Source of the DNA: Branchiostoma floridae
Taxonomy: Eukaryota; Chordata; Leptocardii; Amphioxiformes; Branchiostomatidae
Length of the DNA stretch: 64,000 nucleotides
Direction of reading: 5' to 3'
Assembly (NCBI RefSeq): GCF_000003815.2
Contig: NC_049981.1
Location: forward strand, 28,211,107 to 28,275,106
Under the pieces are notes generated by a model, which was not told the DNA's origin, did no database searches, and was given only the letters and a program-made list of their open reading frames with translations. This document shows positions 1 to 13,389 of this stretch, one piece after another; position 1 is the stretch's first letter; every line of letters starts with the position of its first letter. Both the position numbers and the translations under genes were made by a program.

Positions 1-1130
1 ATGAAATAGAATCTGCCTGTTTGTACCTCCACTTTATCACCACAGTTAGACGTAGTGCTTCAGAAGATACTTTCTAAAATAATGCTGAAAGTTACAGCGC
101 CTAGCTCAGACCCTCATTCCACAGGACGGCGATCGCGATGCAACCTCGCTGTAATCTAAATTGAATTTGTGCAAGCATTGACTTCATAGTTGGAATACCA
201 TGTAAGGTGTAAAGGTATAACTGAAAATACAAGAAAACACACAAAAACGTTTTTTCTATGAAATTCGTAAGAAGACCTGTCAAATGTTATGTTGCAGCTC
301 GATCGCATCGTGTTAGCTGCCCCAGTGGAATGTGGGTATAACCGAAAGGTTACATTTAGCACTAATTGCTTCCCAAAGCTGGTTCATCTATCGGAACTTA
401 TCAATGTCATAACGCTAAGGTACATAATATCTTCATCCGTCCCTCCAGCTTATGGCTAAATTGTGATGTATGATCGAATCCCGCATGTCCAATAACGCCA
501 CTGTATCATTCACCACATCCGCTGGCTATATCCTCGCCTCAAACGACAACATGGTGCTATCGTTTGTCCATCTTCTCACTCAATCGATGGGTCTTCAAAG
601 GCGGCATGGCAGATGATTCATGATATCCTGTTGTTTTATCTAGACTTCAGGGCCCCGGGTAGGGTCTACAATCTGTGCCCACGCCTGGGTAGATCGAGGC
701 AGATTCTTATCCGTCTACATTGGAGCGGCTTTGTCCTAAGGTTTACATCTCGATCTTGACCTGAGGTTCTGTGGTTTGTTGGATAGATCACAATGTGTGA
801 TAGGCGATCGACATTGAGATGAACACCTGCTACTAAGATGTAAAACTTTTCTGCGCATGCCAACCAAGCCCAAACAACTGCTCAGATCTGCTGAAAACCC
901 CTTTCCACTGGAAGCCGCGATCACTGAGTAACCAAAAAGCTGACAAATCGCTCAACAAACTTCGTAGATACAGAACGATGTTGTTACATTTTGGGTGTTT
1001 TGATGTCTTTTAAATCAGACTTTTACATCTTACATCATACTCCAATTATGAAATGAAGAGTCACACCTCAGCAACCTCCTTTATATTGTGAAAAGGGTGC
1101 CTAACTAACAGATGCATCAAATGTTGCAAA
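1..1130. other. gene-poor stretch
   Basis: No exon with convincing splice borders and no recognisable domain was found on either strand. The only structure seen is an antisense copy of a dispersed ~190-bp repeat near 110-320, listed separately. Confidence 0.5.
110..320 (-). repeat. dispersed ~190-bp repeat, copy 1
   Basis: Read on the minus strand, this segment shares an ordered series of words with 30925-31135 and 33827-34025: a GCTGCRAC-like start, then 'TTTGACAG', a T-rich 'TTTTTGTGT..TTTCAGTYATA' block, 'CCAACTATGA', and an end at 'CAGCGAGGTTGC'. The order and spacing are kept although identity is low, which points to an old interspersed, MITE-like element. The inverted GCTGCAAC / GTTGCATCG ends are imperfect. 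Confidence 0.45.
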
Positions 1131-1603
1131 CTAGACATTCACTGTGGCCTCATCATGAACAAACTTCCCGTTGAAATCAGAGGGCTGGAAGCATCAGCCA
1201 CAAGCCCGTCCGATGTGTCTGCCTTTAAACGAAAACTATCTACATTTATGCAAAACCGATTCTGACAAAACTTCAAGCTAGAGCAGGCTTGCACATGGTC
1301 ACTAGCATGCTGTTGCGCCTCTTGCATTGCCACAAGGCCACGATAATTTTGCCTTATATTATTACTACATGTATATCTATTTCATAGATTTAGACTCCAC
1401 AATGTATGTGTGTTGTTAAGTTGATTTATCTTGATTTCAACGTTACATTGATTATGATATCTGTTCTTGTATTTATGTATATTGTGATTTGATGTATCAT
1501 TGTTATGTTTAAGGTATGTTGGCTTCGAAAAGGTGTCTTTTGACACCTGTTCCGCCATACCCTCCAGTGTGGAGAATCCAAATAAATAAATAAATAAATA
1601 GAT
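1130..1603 (+). mobile_element. 5'-truncated CR1/L2-type LINE, 3' end
   Basis: A 37-codon open tail (1155-1265) begins MNKLPVEIRGLEAS and ends SAFKRKLSTFMQNRF-stop. This matches the 'LP.EIR...FK..LK..L' signature that closes the reverse-transcriptase ORF of CR1/L2-clade LINEs. It is followed by about 300 bp of AT-rich 3' UTR and a short AAATA/TAAA tandem tail at 1580-1602, the typical 3' end of these elements. Just upstream of 1155 the 'LW' expected before 'NxLP' is in another frame, so the copy is frameshifted and cut short. The clade is inferred from the tail signature only. Confidence 0.65.
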
Positions 1604-4600
1604 GAACAGAAAACGGTACACTAAATGGGATATCAATCATAATACAGATAATACGTCAGGTAGAGACTTCGTGCCACACTCGTATTACTGCCCTTCGTCT
1701 GAACGCTCTGGGCTGAAGTCTGGACAAACGTGTTCATGAAAAAGAGCACGACATCATTCATTATCGAGACGATCAATAAGTAATTACAACCTATGGGACT
1801 AGCTATGTTCCACGGGTGAATGTTAGCCTACACAGTATGTGACAGATCTTGTGTGTATTCTTCTTGAAGATCTACACATAACAACAATATTTCAAAAAGA
1901 AAATCGCTAATCACTAAATTTCCTTGATCTTAAGGTACAAAGACTAATGTGCGGTACTATAATCCAATTCCGACATATGTTTTACGATCAAGGTATCGGG
2001 CCATAAATCCTTCATAGATTAATGAAGAGCAAATGCAATGGCATCCCACTTAACAAGAAACTTCCTTGCTGTCGATATTCCGATATCTTGGAATAACAAG
2101 GCTCATATGGCAGACTTGTCCGGCTTGTTAGGCTACTGATGAGTCTATGGGGATGAACCTGAGGCAAATACCAATGTTAGTCACCGGAACACAACCAAAT
2201 ATTCTCTCATCCTGCAGAAATATTGAATGGTACTGGGAGACCATTATTGGGAGCACGAGGGCCTTAACGCCTGTCTCTACGCTCTTCCCACCGTTGCGCA
2301 CTTTGTCCAAATGATATTGAACATGAATTTCACATTCACATGTCCCAAATCCTTAGATATGAGCCTTGCGTAATAAGTTCACAGCAAATTTCAAGACACA
2401 TTAGACCACAAGCACATATTTAATCTAGATTTGACAGCCCTCACAAAACAGGTGATCGTAGGTAACAAACTCTGTGGCGTAATTATGGTTTGCCAGTTGT
2501 GTTGTTTTCAGTGGTGTGTGGCATTGTGTTTATTATCTATTAACAACCATGTTCCTCTAACACAAACAAATATTTCTGATGTTAGGGCAATGTGTGTATA
2601 AGAAACACCGTACCCACAAACATCAGCCAGAATAAAAAAACACACCAAAAATAAGGCAATAAAACACCAACCAATACCAAAATTGTACCAAACATATCTG
2701 TTGAACGTACATATTGATGCAAAATATATAACAAAAATTTCTGTATATACCAACAAAACATCAGCGTAACACAAGGAGCTCGAGCACGAAATAACTAACA
2801 GCACAAACAAAAGACAACGCACCAGGTCCCCAAACGTACATAAATACAATTAATTATCATATTCAAAATTTTCAGGGATATCCCAAACAGTTGTTCCACG
2901 ACGTCAGCTGTCGTCGTTACATCACACATAATACGACGAACAACTGTTCCATTACATCTATAACAGCTGCAGTTCTTCCATTAGACAACACATATTCTAC
3001 CCTATCTACTTGGGGATAAGCTGATTACCAAACGCCGAAACCACAATGCCTGTCCCACAGTATCGAAAATATAGGGGTGATTTCTGAGATTATTACATCG
3101 ATCATAACAACAGCTACTACGAAAAAAAAGCAAATACAGACGACATGCGCAACCACATGCGAATGCGACAAACGGAACATAGAGATATAAGTGCGAACAC
3201 TCAACGCATAGACCGTTAACAATACTCTGTCGACGGAAGTTACGCCCCAGTCACAGATCTAGAGTAATAGCCTAGATAGGTACATACCTAAAGCATTGTT
3301 TTGGTATTAGAAAATATAACGACACGTACCCCGTTTAGCACAAGTTGATTGTATCAAGAGATTCACGTTTGTCAGACTTTATTGTTTAGTGATTAGAATA
3401 AGATGTTTTGCTATTTCTAGTTGTAGTTTTTAGTTTACCATACTAAAGTCACTCTGGTCTTTGCTTTTTGGCTTGTCCATAAAGCTATTAAGGATAAACC
3501 TCACCCGCGTGTCAATTTTAAACGGTGCGTTTTCTCTAGCATTGCCAAGAACGAAAATGTCCATATACCCTTCCTTACCTTCAAAACATCATTAAATTTG
3601 ATATAAACATGTGTTATATCCATATATCATAAACTCATGTTACAGATCAGAATTGATTACAAGCTGTTGTGAGGAAAAGACGCATTTACATAAGCCCTGC
3701 GGCTGACTGCTGGTCCTATTTAACTACTCTTTCATGAAATACCTAATCAGTGGAAGCTGTTTAGATTGCAACATGATGATTTTTCTGCCGAGCATAAACC
3801 CACATAATAGACCCATTAGAGTTCTATTACCCAGAGTCCCAATAGGATGGGATGTACCGATTTGGTTAACCGGATACCCGTCAGCTAAGTGCTGTTAATA
3901 ACCCCACCCCAAATCAGTGGCTGGCTTTAAAGAGTTGAAGTTTGTGAAGCCAAGTAAGATGAACTTAAAATATATGAGAGGTATCTTATGCTTATCCTAG
4001 ATCACCACATGCACGGGCCCAAATATTCCTTGAATATTCTAGGCTAGAATCGTAACTCACAGTGTAACTTAAGCCAATTATATGTTTTATACATTCAGCA
4101 TTTTGTACAAAACGTCCTTGACTTGCATGTAGATTGAATACCTAAATAGAGGATCTCCTGTACACTATCCGCCTTGTCATTTCACCATCACCTACATCGT
4201 TTCAGGTTAGACAGGCTTGGGTTTCAATACGTTTCGCAACATGCAAGCTACAAGGGTGCAACAATTCATTTTTACGCACTTTGCTTTTAATTATCGACAG
4301 GAATGGCCCATCTATGCAAAGGAGCCTTCCGTATCTGCCAACAATAACTGTAAACTGTGGGCCTCTTGTTCTATTTTGGGCTGCGCAGAAGCGAGTATTT
4401 AATAACGTTCTTCCAACACACCATCTACAAGTAAATATATCGTGGTCATTTGTGAACGTTGTTGACGAATTGACAGAGCAGTTAATGAATTTCATAGATA
4501 AGAATTGAATATTTCTGTCTACTTAGTCATACTTCACATTTCGCGTAGTATTCAAATTATAGATTCAAATAGCTAGGTCGCAGCAAGGTCACAGCTCGAT

Positions 4601-6829
4601 TGCCATCTAGATCTAGTGTTCACCATTAAAGCCGTTACACACCCTGCACGTTAACTGGCATCAAAGTGGAACAAAATTTCAATTTCAGTAAAAATTGAAC
4701 ATGGTCTTCTAAATTATTCCAAACGACGTGTGCGTGTATGTATATTTGATATACAACCACTTGATTTTAATTGGGTATTCTATTGACAACACAAAAGCAC
4801 TAATCAGTCCCAACTGCACGGTCCCTTTGTAAACTATGAATCTCAAGTTAATCCGTGACGTTTAGGAGATAATAATCTCATTACAAACACTTATCTGAAA
4901 ACTAATGGGACCCAGTAGAGCGATTACACCCCTCGCTTGATATACCGTGACTTCAATCTTTGTTCGAGGCGTCTAGAAAGATGATAATCTGGTTGTATAT
5001 GTCTGGGTGAAAACAAATGTCTGTCTGAGTGCTGCGGTGTAATGGAATCCTCCGGGCACATTCCTACATGGGTTACAAATCTTAATGGATGATAAACTGA
5101 TACATCGGGACCAGTTTGGCCTACGTCCAACGACTGAATCTGTAGTGACATAGAAATGGGTTGCGGACTTCGTATCTTCTCACAGACGCTTTGAGAAAAC
5201 AGGAAAAAAAGTCTTTTCGACTGCAACTCGAACCCATCCAGTGGAGTGTACTGATGATGAAAATCGATCGTAGACGGAGGGGCTACAGGCCTAGGTCACA
5301 GAATACACACTGGGAATACTTGTGAGGGAATGAATAGAAAGGTGTTCCACATCTTATCAACCGGTGCATTGATTGAAAGAACTGGGTCATTAGCTGCAAC
5401 CCCGCTAAAACAAGCAGTCAAGTCGTGTTAGATGTAGCCGTGAGCATGGCACTTATAGAATAATATGGCAACAGCATGCCTGGTAATCCGATGCATTCAC
5501 CGAGTATTAAGCTTTTGATTGTTGTTAAGAGTGTTCAACATTAAGAACACGTACGTAACAGATACTCGAGCCAACCTTCTGCCGATTTTCTTGGGGTTTT
5601 CGGTTATCAGATGGGTCGGAAAACATCAGAAAGCTTATCAGCTCAAACGGTTCTATTTGTAGAAATGACGAAGATTATTTCTCGATCTTGGATTCACCAT
5701 TACAAACAATTGCTAAGATTAAATTGTTCTCCTTGAATGACCCTCTTGGGTGGCTGTTCCATTACCGTTGAGAGACTGCACCCTTGTGGGGCTATGGGCG
5801 CTCCTGATAAGTATTACATGGAATAAGCTCGCCTCTACGTTTGATTAGACAATATGTTCTTATCAAAGGGAGTAATATCAGCTTATGCCCATCGCTAACA
5901 GGACAAGTGTAATGGCACTGCCTATCCTTTGTAATAAAGGGACACATCAGTGTCAGTTCATCTGTAATCGTTCATCTGCCAGACACATCTTACTCTTCTT
6001 AACCTTATATCAACTTTCCATCACTTTGCGTCACTTCAGTAGGTATATGACTGGACTATGGTACGTTGGCGACGTCACCTGGATGTATGTTACCCGCAAC
6101 GTATTAATGGGAAGTATAGAACGAACTTCTAATATGACTAACAAGACAATAAAATACACGAAACGTAAAAAGATCATTTTTTATCGATGAAATTAGTAGC
6201 CCCAGCACCAGCGAGATACCCACTTTAAGAAACTGATTTAAGTTTGTTCACGTCTACATGCTGTTTCAGACACCACCGTTTATCATGACTTAGAGCGCCC
6301 AATCAGAGCAATATAGTACAGATTAAGAGACTAATGCCTGCAATGAGCAGATGAAACAGTCTCTGCTTGCCTCCGACATGATTAAAATCCTCCAGGGGAC
6401 CAAAAAGCGAACGAAAAGAGCTCCAAATGCTCACGTACGACTGGAATGGTTAACGACCTGTACCATCTGGAATAGTCATTTACCAGTCTGTACTGTTTAT
6501 GTCAACGTACAGATAACAAAAGCCTTCATATTGATGTCGTCGTCAGCTTCATTATTTTCAAATGAATATAGTTTGCAACAGCGACCACTTTACAGATGAG
6601 AAATGCTACGGTTTTGTTCGGATACTTCTGTCGACAAAGTCTCCACCCAAAGGATTCTTCTAACTGATTAAAGCAAAGAACAAAGATGACACAGTAGTGA
6701 CAAGAAATGTGAGTAGGTAGCTAAGTGCATCACCATCTGAGTTGTTTGACCTTGACGCAGCTTGGCAGTTGTAACATGACGGGAATGGAAAATGCGTCCG
6801 AACTTTCTAGATTTCTGCCTAAGAGCAGG
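1604..6829. other. gene-poor stretch
   Basis: Mostly AT-rich DNA. Open frames of 60-113 codons occur on both strands but lack domain similarity, codon bias or plausible splice sites. A fragment near 4540-4612 resembles the 3' half of the dispersed ~190-bp repeat, ending GGTCGCAGCAAGGTCAC. Nothing else was recognised. Confidence 0.45.
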
Positions 6830-6831
6830 TA

Positions 6832-7039
6832 CTGTAAATGCATTTAAGTTCGCGGGGATTTAATTTCGCGGTAGCGGGTAAAAGGACTTTTCGCGGTGGA
6901 TTTAAGTTCGCGGTAACTCCATAGACTGCAGTCTAATACAATAATAGAAAAATGTTCGCGGTGGATTTAAGTTCGCGGTGAAGTGGTCACCGCGAAAACC
7001 GCGAATATTAATCCGCCGCGAACATTCCTGCATTTACAG
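6832..7039. mobile_element. 208-bp MITE with TA target duplication
   Basis: The ends CTGTAAATGCA (6832) and TGCATTTACAG (to 7039) are perfect inverted repeats, flanked by TA on both sides (6830-6831 and 7040-7041). The interior carries several copies of 'GGATTTAAGTTCGCGGT' and its complement, which can fold with one another. No coding capacity. The TA duplication suits mobilisation by a Tc1/mariner-type transposase; this is inferred from the duplication alone. Confidence 0.8.
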
Positions 7040-7041
7040 TA

Positions 7042-9445
7042 ATACAAGATCCATGTTTTATTCTGTGTAGTGTTTACGTAAGCACTGCTTCAAAGTACGA
7101 TGCACTCTAAATCAAATTATGATTCCAACTCCGAATCGAACGTTTTACGTTTGTCCGATATAAAAGAAAAACATGACCGTGTATCTGTCAAATCTCACCA
7201 AGCATCAGCCATGCCAAAAACGGCTTGTAATTTTGAAGAGATGAATGTAATAGACAGTGACCTCAGATCTCCACTACTCTCTGCGTAAAATGAACTGCGT
7301 CCAGAGATTAGGAACACATTTCTTGTCCATTTCCTCTTTGCGTACCGCCCGCCATACAAATGTCTTTTCTCTTATCCAACCATCTCTCCCTTTTCCGCTT
7401 CGCTGCCCAAACTGCTTTGTACGACAGAGTACTGACCAGTAGTCATGGTGAGATATACGCTAACAGACTGGCATCGGGAGATGGCATTATGTAGATGAAA
7501 TACTAAGTCAAAGTATGGCAGAAAATTTTCGATTGTATGTAGCAGCTTAGCTGGTCATGATGAGTTAATTGCATTGTGGGCAACTGGTTTTCCACTTGCT
7601 TATGGTCTATATGTATTTCCTATATACCCGGAACTTCAAACATAGATAATGTGTCTACAACGTTTATACCATTGTTGTTCTGAATCTGAAAAGAAGCTTC
7701 AAATATTGTGGAATGATGACAACACTACAATGGTTTGTCCGTTATGTTGCGCTTTTGGTTTCTGAAAGGAGGTTAAAAAATGCAAGGAGGGTAAAAAAAT
7801 CTTTTTTTAACCTCCTTGGTTTCTGGAAGAACTTAAGGGTTCTGACAGGCAGCTAAAGAGGGTCAGTACTCCAAAGTTAAAAGAAGCGCTATGATGTACT
7901 TTGAAGACTCTTGTAATGGTCATGGCATAGTTTTCTCATGATGTATTGGCTATATAGTGTAATTCGAAACTGAATATTCTATGCGTGTATATTCTTCGGC
8001 TATAGCATAAATCACTTTGCAACGAAAGCAACAGTACCCTTTTCCCTTGGTGGTTTGTGCTCAAAGTGCAATTGAGTACTACGGCCTGTATTTCATACAC
8101 GTCGAACAACAGTTATTCAGACGGAAGTCCATTACCCGACGTGCGTATGTTCCTTTCGAAGTATCACCCCTAAGATTCCATCAGCACTGCAATATGGGTT
8201 GTCCTATGGAAATGTAACACACAGGTAAGATTTATCGCAATATGCAGTTTCCACTCTCGGTCAGATGTTGGTGGGAAACGTCCAGGTCAGATTGTAGTGC
8301 TGGAAAGGCTTTCTGTGCCGTTACCGTTACGCTAGCAACCCATCAGAACATCAGCATCTGCAACAGAAGCCAACATGCAAACGATCTATCTTGCACACTT
8401 CGATTTCAAGTAAAATCTTGAGAAGAGCATGCATCATTCTAAGATAGAACACGAAAAGAGGATGAATTCATGAAAATCTGGACATTGCAAGTTTAAGATC
8501 TAGAGTTTTATTGTGGCTGATATAAGTCCAAATGGATTCCCTATTGCTGTAGCTTTCATGCTATCTCTCTTTGGAAACTGCTGATTTCTGTAGCTCATGT
8601 TATCACATCAGTAGTGTTATTCTTGTCAATGTCCTTCATCAAAACTGCCTATTCAGCACTCTATGACAATTATGATAATCGTCTCTATGAGCTTCGTGGC
8701 ATAGCAATTCTTACATAGTACACTTATTTATTCATTCGCTCACTCACATCACTCACGCACTCACTCACTCACGCACTCACATTACTTACATACTCTTCTG
8801 AAGCTAATGGTCATTGAGGCGTCAAGAAGGATTATCTCCATCTGTCAATACCTTAAGCTGTGTTCATTGTCAATCCTCTTTTTTGATCCTTTAAGCGCAC
8901 TTTGCAACAACTCATTGACTGTCACACTGGTGAATCCGCCTGGGCCAAACTTCACAACTTCAGGTACACATGACATGTCCTCTAATACTTTAAAAGCATT
9001 TGTCTTGTCCCTGTCTGCCGACTTGGCGCTGAAACAGTCAGATATCATTGTGGTGAATAGATCTAGACTACGATTTTCTCAAGCTTGGCAGCGTAAGCAC
9101 ATTATCTCTAATCCTTTTGTAATGGTAGATGGCTACGAGCCGAAGAAAATCTGTTCCAAAATCTAGCTCTTTAGACACATGCCTTTGGGCTTAGCATGGA
9201 TACTTTCAAGCAGCGAAACTTCGCAGCGTTTCGTTGCGTGACAACAATAAAAATAAGAGCAACATCCGGCTTTTAGACATTCCTTAACATTCGCCAGTGA
9301 CGAATGTTTTTCTTAAGAAGGTTGAAAGAGTAGCCGAACACGAGTGCACATGTTCGTAGAATTCTAAGAGATTGAAGGAGTCTGAGTTTGTGAAACAGCG
9401 TTAACATCATGAAATCTTCACCATTGTAAACATTTAAGCCAAAGA
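7042..9445. other. gene-poor stretch with low-complexity tract
   Basis: No supported gene. It includes the small palindromic insertion at 7765-7816 and a CACT/CACG low-complexity tract at about 8730-8795. A 119-codon plus-strand open frame (8807-9166) and a 67-codon minus-strand frame (8845-9048) overlap here. Neither shows a known domain or splice signals, though the minus frame has protein-like composition and could be a fossil. Confidence 0.4.
7765..7816. mobile_element. 52-bp palindromic insertion with 9-bp direct flanks
   Basis: AAAGGAGGTTAAAAAA at the left end is complementary to TTTTTTTAACCTCCT at the right end, giving a near-perfect hairpin. The 9-mer TGGTTTCTG lies directly on each side (7756-7764 and 7817-7825), as expected of a target-site duplication. 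The size suggests a minimal, internally deleted MITE, possibly hAT-like (hAT elements make 8-bp duplications). No coding capacity. Confidence 0.6.
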
Positions 9446-9828
9446 ATGCAATGTGTATCTTTCATCCCCCATGCATTCCCGGCATCAAGATGTTCAGAAA
9501 ATACATACCATACTGTTCAGAATACACCTGCCCATTTCCATGCTCTTCAGATTATACCTGCCCATTGCCATGCTGCTCAGAATACACCTGCCCATTGTCA
9601 TGCTCTTCAGAATATACCTGCTTACTGTCGTGCTCTTCAGAATATACCTGCCCATTGCCATCCTCTTCAGAATATACCTGCCCATTGCCATCCTCTACAG
9701 AATACACCTGCCCATTGCCTTGCTGTTCAGAATATACCTGCCCATTGCCTTGCTCTTCAGAATATACCTGCCCATTGCCTTGCTGTTCAGAATACACCTG
9801 CCTATTGTCATGCTCTTCAGAATATACC

Positions 9829-10214
9829 TGCCCATTACCATGCTGTACAGAATATAGCTGCCCAATCGTCATGTTGATTAGAATATATTTATTTATTTAA
9901 ATTTTGGTTCATCTAGCCAGGGTGGCCCATCTCAGGGCAAAACACTGCTTTTCAATGGGGCGATAGAAGGCATACATGTAACATCAACACATACACATTG
10001 CCATGCTGTTCAGAATATACCTGCCCATTACCATGCTGTACAGAATATAGCTGCCCAATCGTCATGTTGATTAGAATATATTTATTTATTTAAATTTTGG
10101 TTCATCTAGCCAGGGTGGCCCATCTCAGGGCAAAACACTGCTTTTCAATGGGGCGATAGAAGGCATACATGTAACATCAACACATACACATTGCCATGCT
10201 GTTCAGAATATACC
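9829..10214. repeat. 193-bp tandem duplication inside the minisatellite
   Basis: The block 9829-10021 recurs essentially identically at 10022-10214, a shift of 193 bp. Each copy contains minisatellite units and the same non-minisatellite insert with a TTTATTTATTTAAA tract. The lack of divergence implies a recent event or an assembly duplication. Confidence 0.85.
9880..9990 (-). mobile_element. LINE 3' tail fragment, duplicated at 10072-10182
   Basis: On the minus strand this reads '..GGGCCACCCTGGCTAGATGAACC' followed by 'AAAATTTAAATAAATAAATA'. This is the form of a CR1/L2-type LINE 3' end with its short A/T-rich tandem tail. No open frame remains. Assignment rests on the tail type only. Confidence 0.45.
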
Positions 10215-13200
10215 TGCCCATTGCCATGCTGTTCAGAATATACCTGCCTATTGTCATGCTGTTCAGAATATACCTGCCTATTGCCATGTTGTTCAGAATA
10301 TACCTGCCCATTGCCATCCTCTTCAGAATATACCTGCCCATTGCCATATTGTTCAGAATATACCTGCTTACTGTCGTGCTCTTTAGAATATACCTGCCCA
10401 TTGCCATGCTCTTCAGAATACACCTGCCCATTGCCTTACTGTTCAGAATATACCTGCCTATTGTCATGCTCTTCAGAATATACCTGCCCATTGCCTTGCT
10501 GTTCAGAATACACCTGCCTATTGTCATGCTCTTCAGAATATACCTGCCCATTGCCATATTGTTCAGAATATACCTGCTTACTGTCGTGCTCTTTAGAATA
10601 TACCTGCCCATTGCCATACTGTTCAGAATATACCTGCCCATTGCCTTACTGTTCAGAATACACCTGCTTACTGTCGTGCTCTTCAGAATACACATACACA
10701 TTGCCATGCTGTTCAGAATATACCTGCCCATTGCCATGCTGTTCAGAATATACCTGCCTATTGTCATGCTGTTCAGAATATACCTGCCTATTGCCATGTT
10801 GTTCAGAATATACCTGCCCATTGCCATCCTCTTCAGAATATACCTGCCCATTGCCATATTGTTCAGAATATACCTGCTTACTGTCGTGCTCTTTAGAATA
10901 TACCTGCCCATTGCCATGCTCTTCAGAATACACCTGCCCATTGCCTTACTGTTCAGAATATACCTGCCTATTGTCATGCTCTTCACGAATAATACCTCTT
11001 GCCCATTGCCTTGCTGTTCAGAATACACCTGCCTATTGTCATGCTCTTCAGAATATACCTGCCCATTGCCATATTGTTCAGAATATACCTGCTTACTGTC
11101 GTGCTCTTTAGAATATACAATGTACCTGCCCATTACCATGCTCTTCAGAATATACCTGCCCATTGCCATGCTGCTCAGAATACACCTGCCTATTGTCATG
11201 CTGTTCAGAATACACCTGCCTATTGTCATGCTCTTCAGAATATACCTGCCCATTGCCATATTGTTCAGAATATACCTGCTTACTGTCGTGCTCTTTAGAA
11301 TATACAATGTACCTGCCCATTACCATGCTCTTCAGAATATACCTGCCCATTGCCTTACTGTTCAGAATATACCTGCCCATTGCCATATTGTTCAGAATAT
11401 ACCTGCTTACTGTCGTGCTCTTTAGAATATACCTGCCCATTGCCTTACTGTTCAGAATATACCTGCCCATTGCCATACTGTTCAGAATACACCTGCCCAT
11501 TGCCTTGCTGTTCAGAATATACCTGCCCATTGCCATACTGTTCAGAATATACCTGCCCATTGCCTTACTGTTCAGAATATACCTGCCCATTGCCATGCTG
11601 TTCAAAATGTACCTGCCCATTGCCATACTGTTCAGAATATACCTGCCCATTGCCATGCTGTTCAGAATATACCTGCTTACTGTCGTGCTCTTCAGAATAT
11701 ACCTGCCCATTGTCATGCTCTTCAGAATATACCTGCCTATTGCCATGTTGTTCAGAATATACCTGCCCATTGCCATCCTCTTCAGAATATACCTGCCCAT
11801 TGCCTTGCTGTTCAGAATATACCTGCCCATTGCCATACTGTTCAGAATACACCTGCCCATTGCCATGCTCTTCAGAATACATCTGCCCATTGCCATGCTC
11901 TTCAGAATATACCTGCCCATTGCCATGCTGTTCAGAATATACCTGCCCATTGCCATGCTCTTCAGAATACACCTGCCCATTGCCATACTGTTCAGAATAT
12001 ACCTGCTTATTGCCGTGCTCTTCAGAATATACCTGCCCATTGCCATACTGTTCAGAATATACCTGCCTATTGCCGTGCTCTTCAGAATATACCTGCCCAT
12101 TGCCATGCTCTTCAGAATATACCTGCCCATTGCCATGCTCTTCAGAATATACCTGCCCATTGCCATGCTCTTCAGAATATACCTGCCCATTGCCTTGCTG
12201 TTCAGAATACACCTGCCCAATGCCATGCTCTTCAGAATATACCTGCCCATTGCCATGCTCTTCAGAATATACCTGCCCATTGCCAAGCTCTTCAGAATAT
12301 ACCTGCCCATTGCCATGCTGTTCAGAATACACCTGCCTATTGTCATGCTCTTCAGAATATACCTGCTCACTGTCGTGCTCTTCAGAATATACCTGCCCAT
12401 TGCCATGCTGTTCAGAATATACCTGCCCATTGCCATCCTCTTCAGAATATACCTGCCCATTGCCATGCTGTTCAGAATATACCTGCCCATTGCCATGCTG
12501 TTCAGAATATACCTGCTTACTGTCGTGCTCTTCAGAAAATACCTGCCCATTGCCATACTGTTCAGAATACACCTGCCTATTGTCATGCTATTCAGAATAT
12601 ACCTGCCCATTGCCATACTGTTCAGAATATACCTGCCCATTGCCATACTGTTCAGAATATACCTGCTTACTGTCGTGCTCTTCAGAATATACCTACCCAC
12701 TGCCATATTATTCAGAATATACCTGCCCATTGCCATAATGTTCAGAATATACCTGCCCATTGCCATCCTCTTCAGAATATACCTGGCCATTGCCATGCTG
12801 GTTCGGAAAATACTGACCCATGGCTTACTGTTCAGAATACACCTGCCCATTGCCATGCTGTTCAGAATATACCTGCCCATTGCCATGCTGTTCAGAATAT
12901 ACCTGCCCATTGCCATGCTCTTCAGAATATACCTGCCCATTGCCATGCTCTTCAGAATATACCTGCCCATTGCCTTACTGTTCAGAATACACCTGCCCAT
13001 TGCCATGCTCTTCAGAATATACCTGCCCATTGCCATGCTCTTCAGAATATACCTGCCCATTGCCTTACTGTTCAGAATACACCTGCCTATTGTCATGCTC
13101 TTCAGAATATACCTGCCTATTGTCGTGCTCTTCAGAATACACCTGCCCATTGCCTTGCTGTTCAGAATACACCTGCTTATTGTCGTGCTCTTCAGAATAT

Positions 13201-13389
13201 ACCTGCCCATTGCCAAGCTCTTCAGNNNNNNNNNNNNNNNNNNNNNNNNNNNNNNNNNNNNNNNNNNNNNNNNNNNNNNNNNNNNNNNNNNNNNNNNNNN
13301 NNNNNNNNNNNNNNNNNNNNNNNNNCCTGATTAATCAGTATGCTCAAAGAATTTTTTATTCGGGCCCGATGTCGATAAGAGGTTCATGT

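Larger units (their letters stand above)
9505..13225. repeat. 30-bp minisatellite array, ~110 units
   Basis: The unit is TTCAGAATATACCTGCCCAT followed by TGCCATGCTG, exactly 30 bp, repeated with point variants (GCCTTACTG, GTCATGCTC, CTTACTGTCGTGCTC and others). Units stay in register from about 9505 to the gap at 13226, apart from a LINE-tail cassette at 9860-10190 and small slips at 10983, 11118, 11305 and 12800. Because 30 is a multiple of three and stops are rare, several frames stay open for hundreds of codons on both strands. These frames are by-products of the repeat, not genes. The array is probably longer, since it ends in a gap. Confidence 0.95.

Noticed and set aside
2508-2849. 113-codon hydrophobic minus-strand open frame suggesting a membrane protein
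   Set aside because: AT-rich composition explains the hydrophobic residues. There is no conserved pattern, partner exon or splice site.
9505-13225. CRISPR array
   Set aside because: Repeats are contiguous without unique spacers, and the DNA is eukaryotic.
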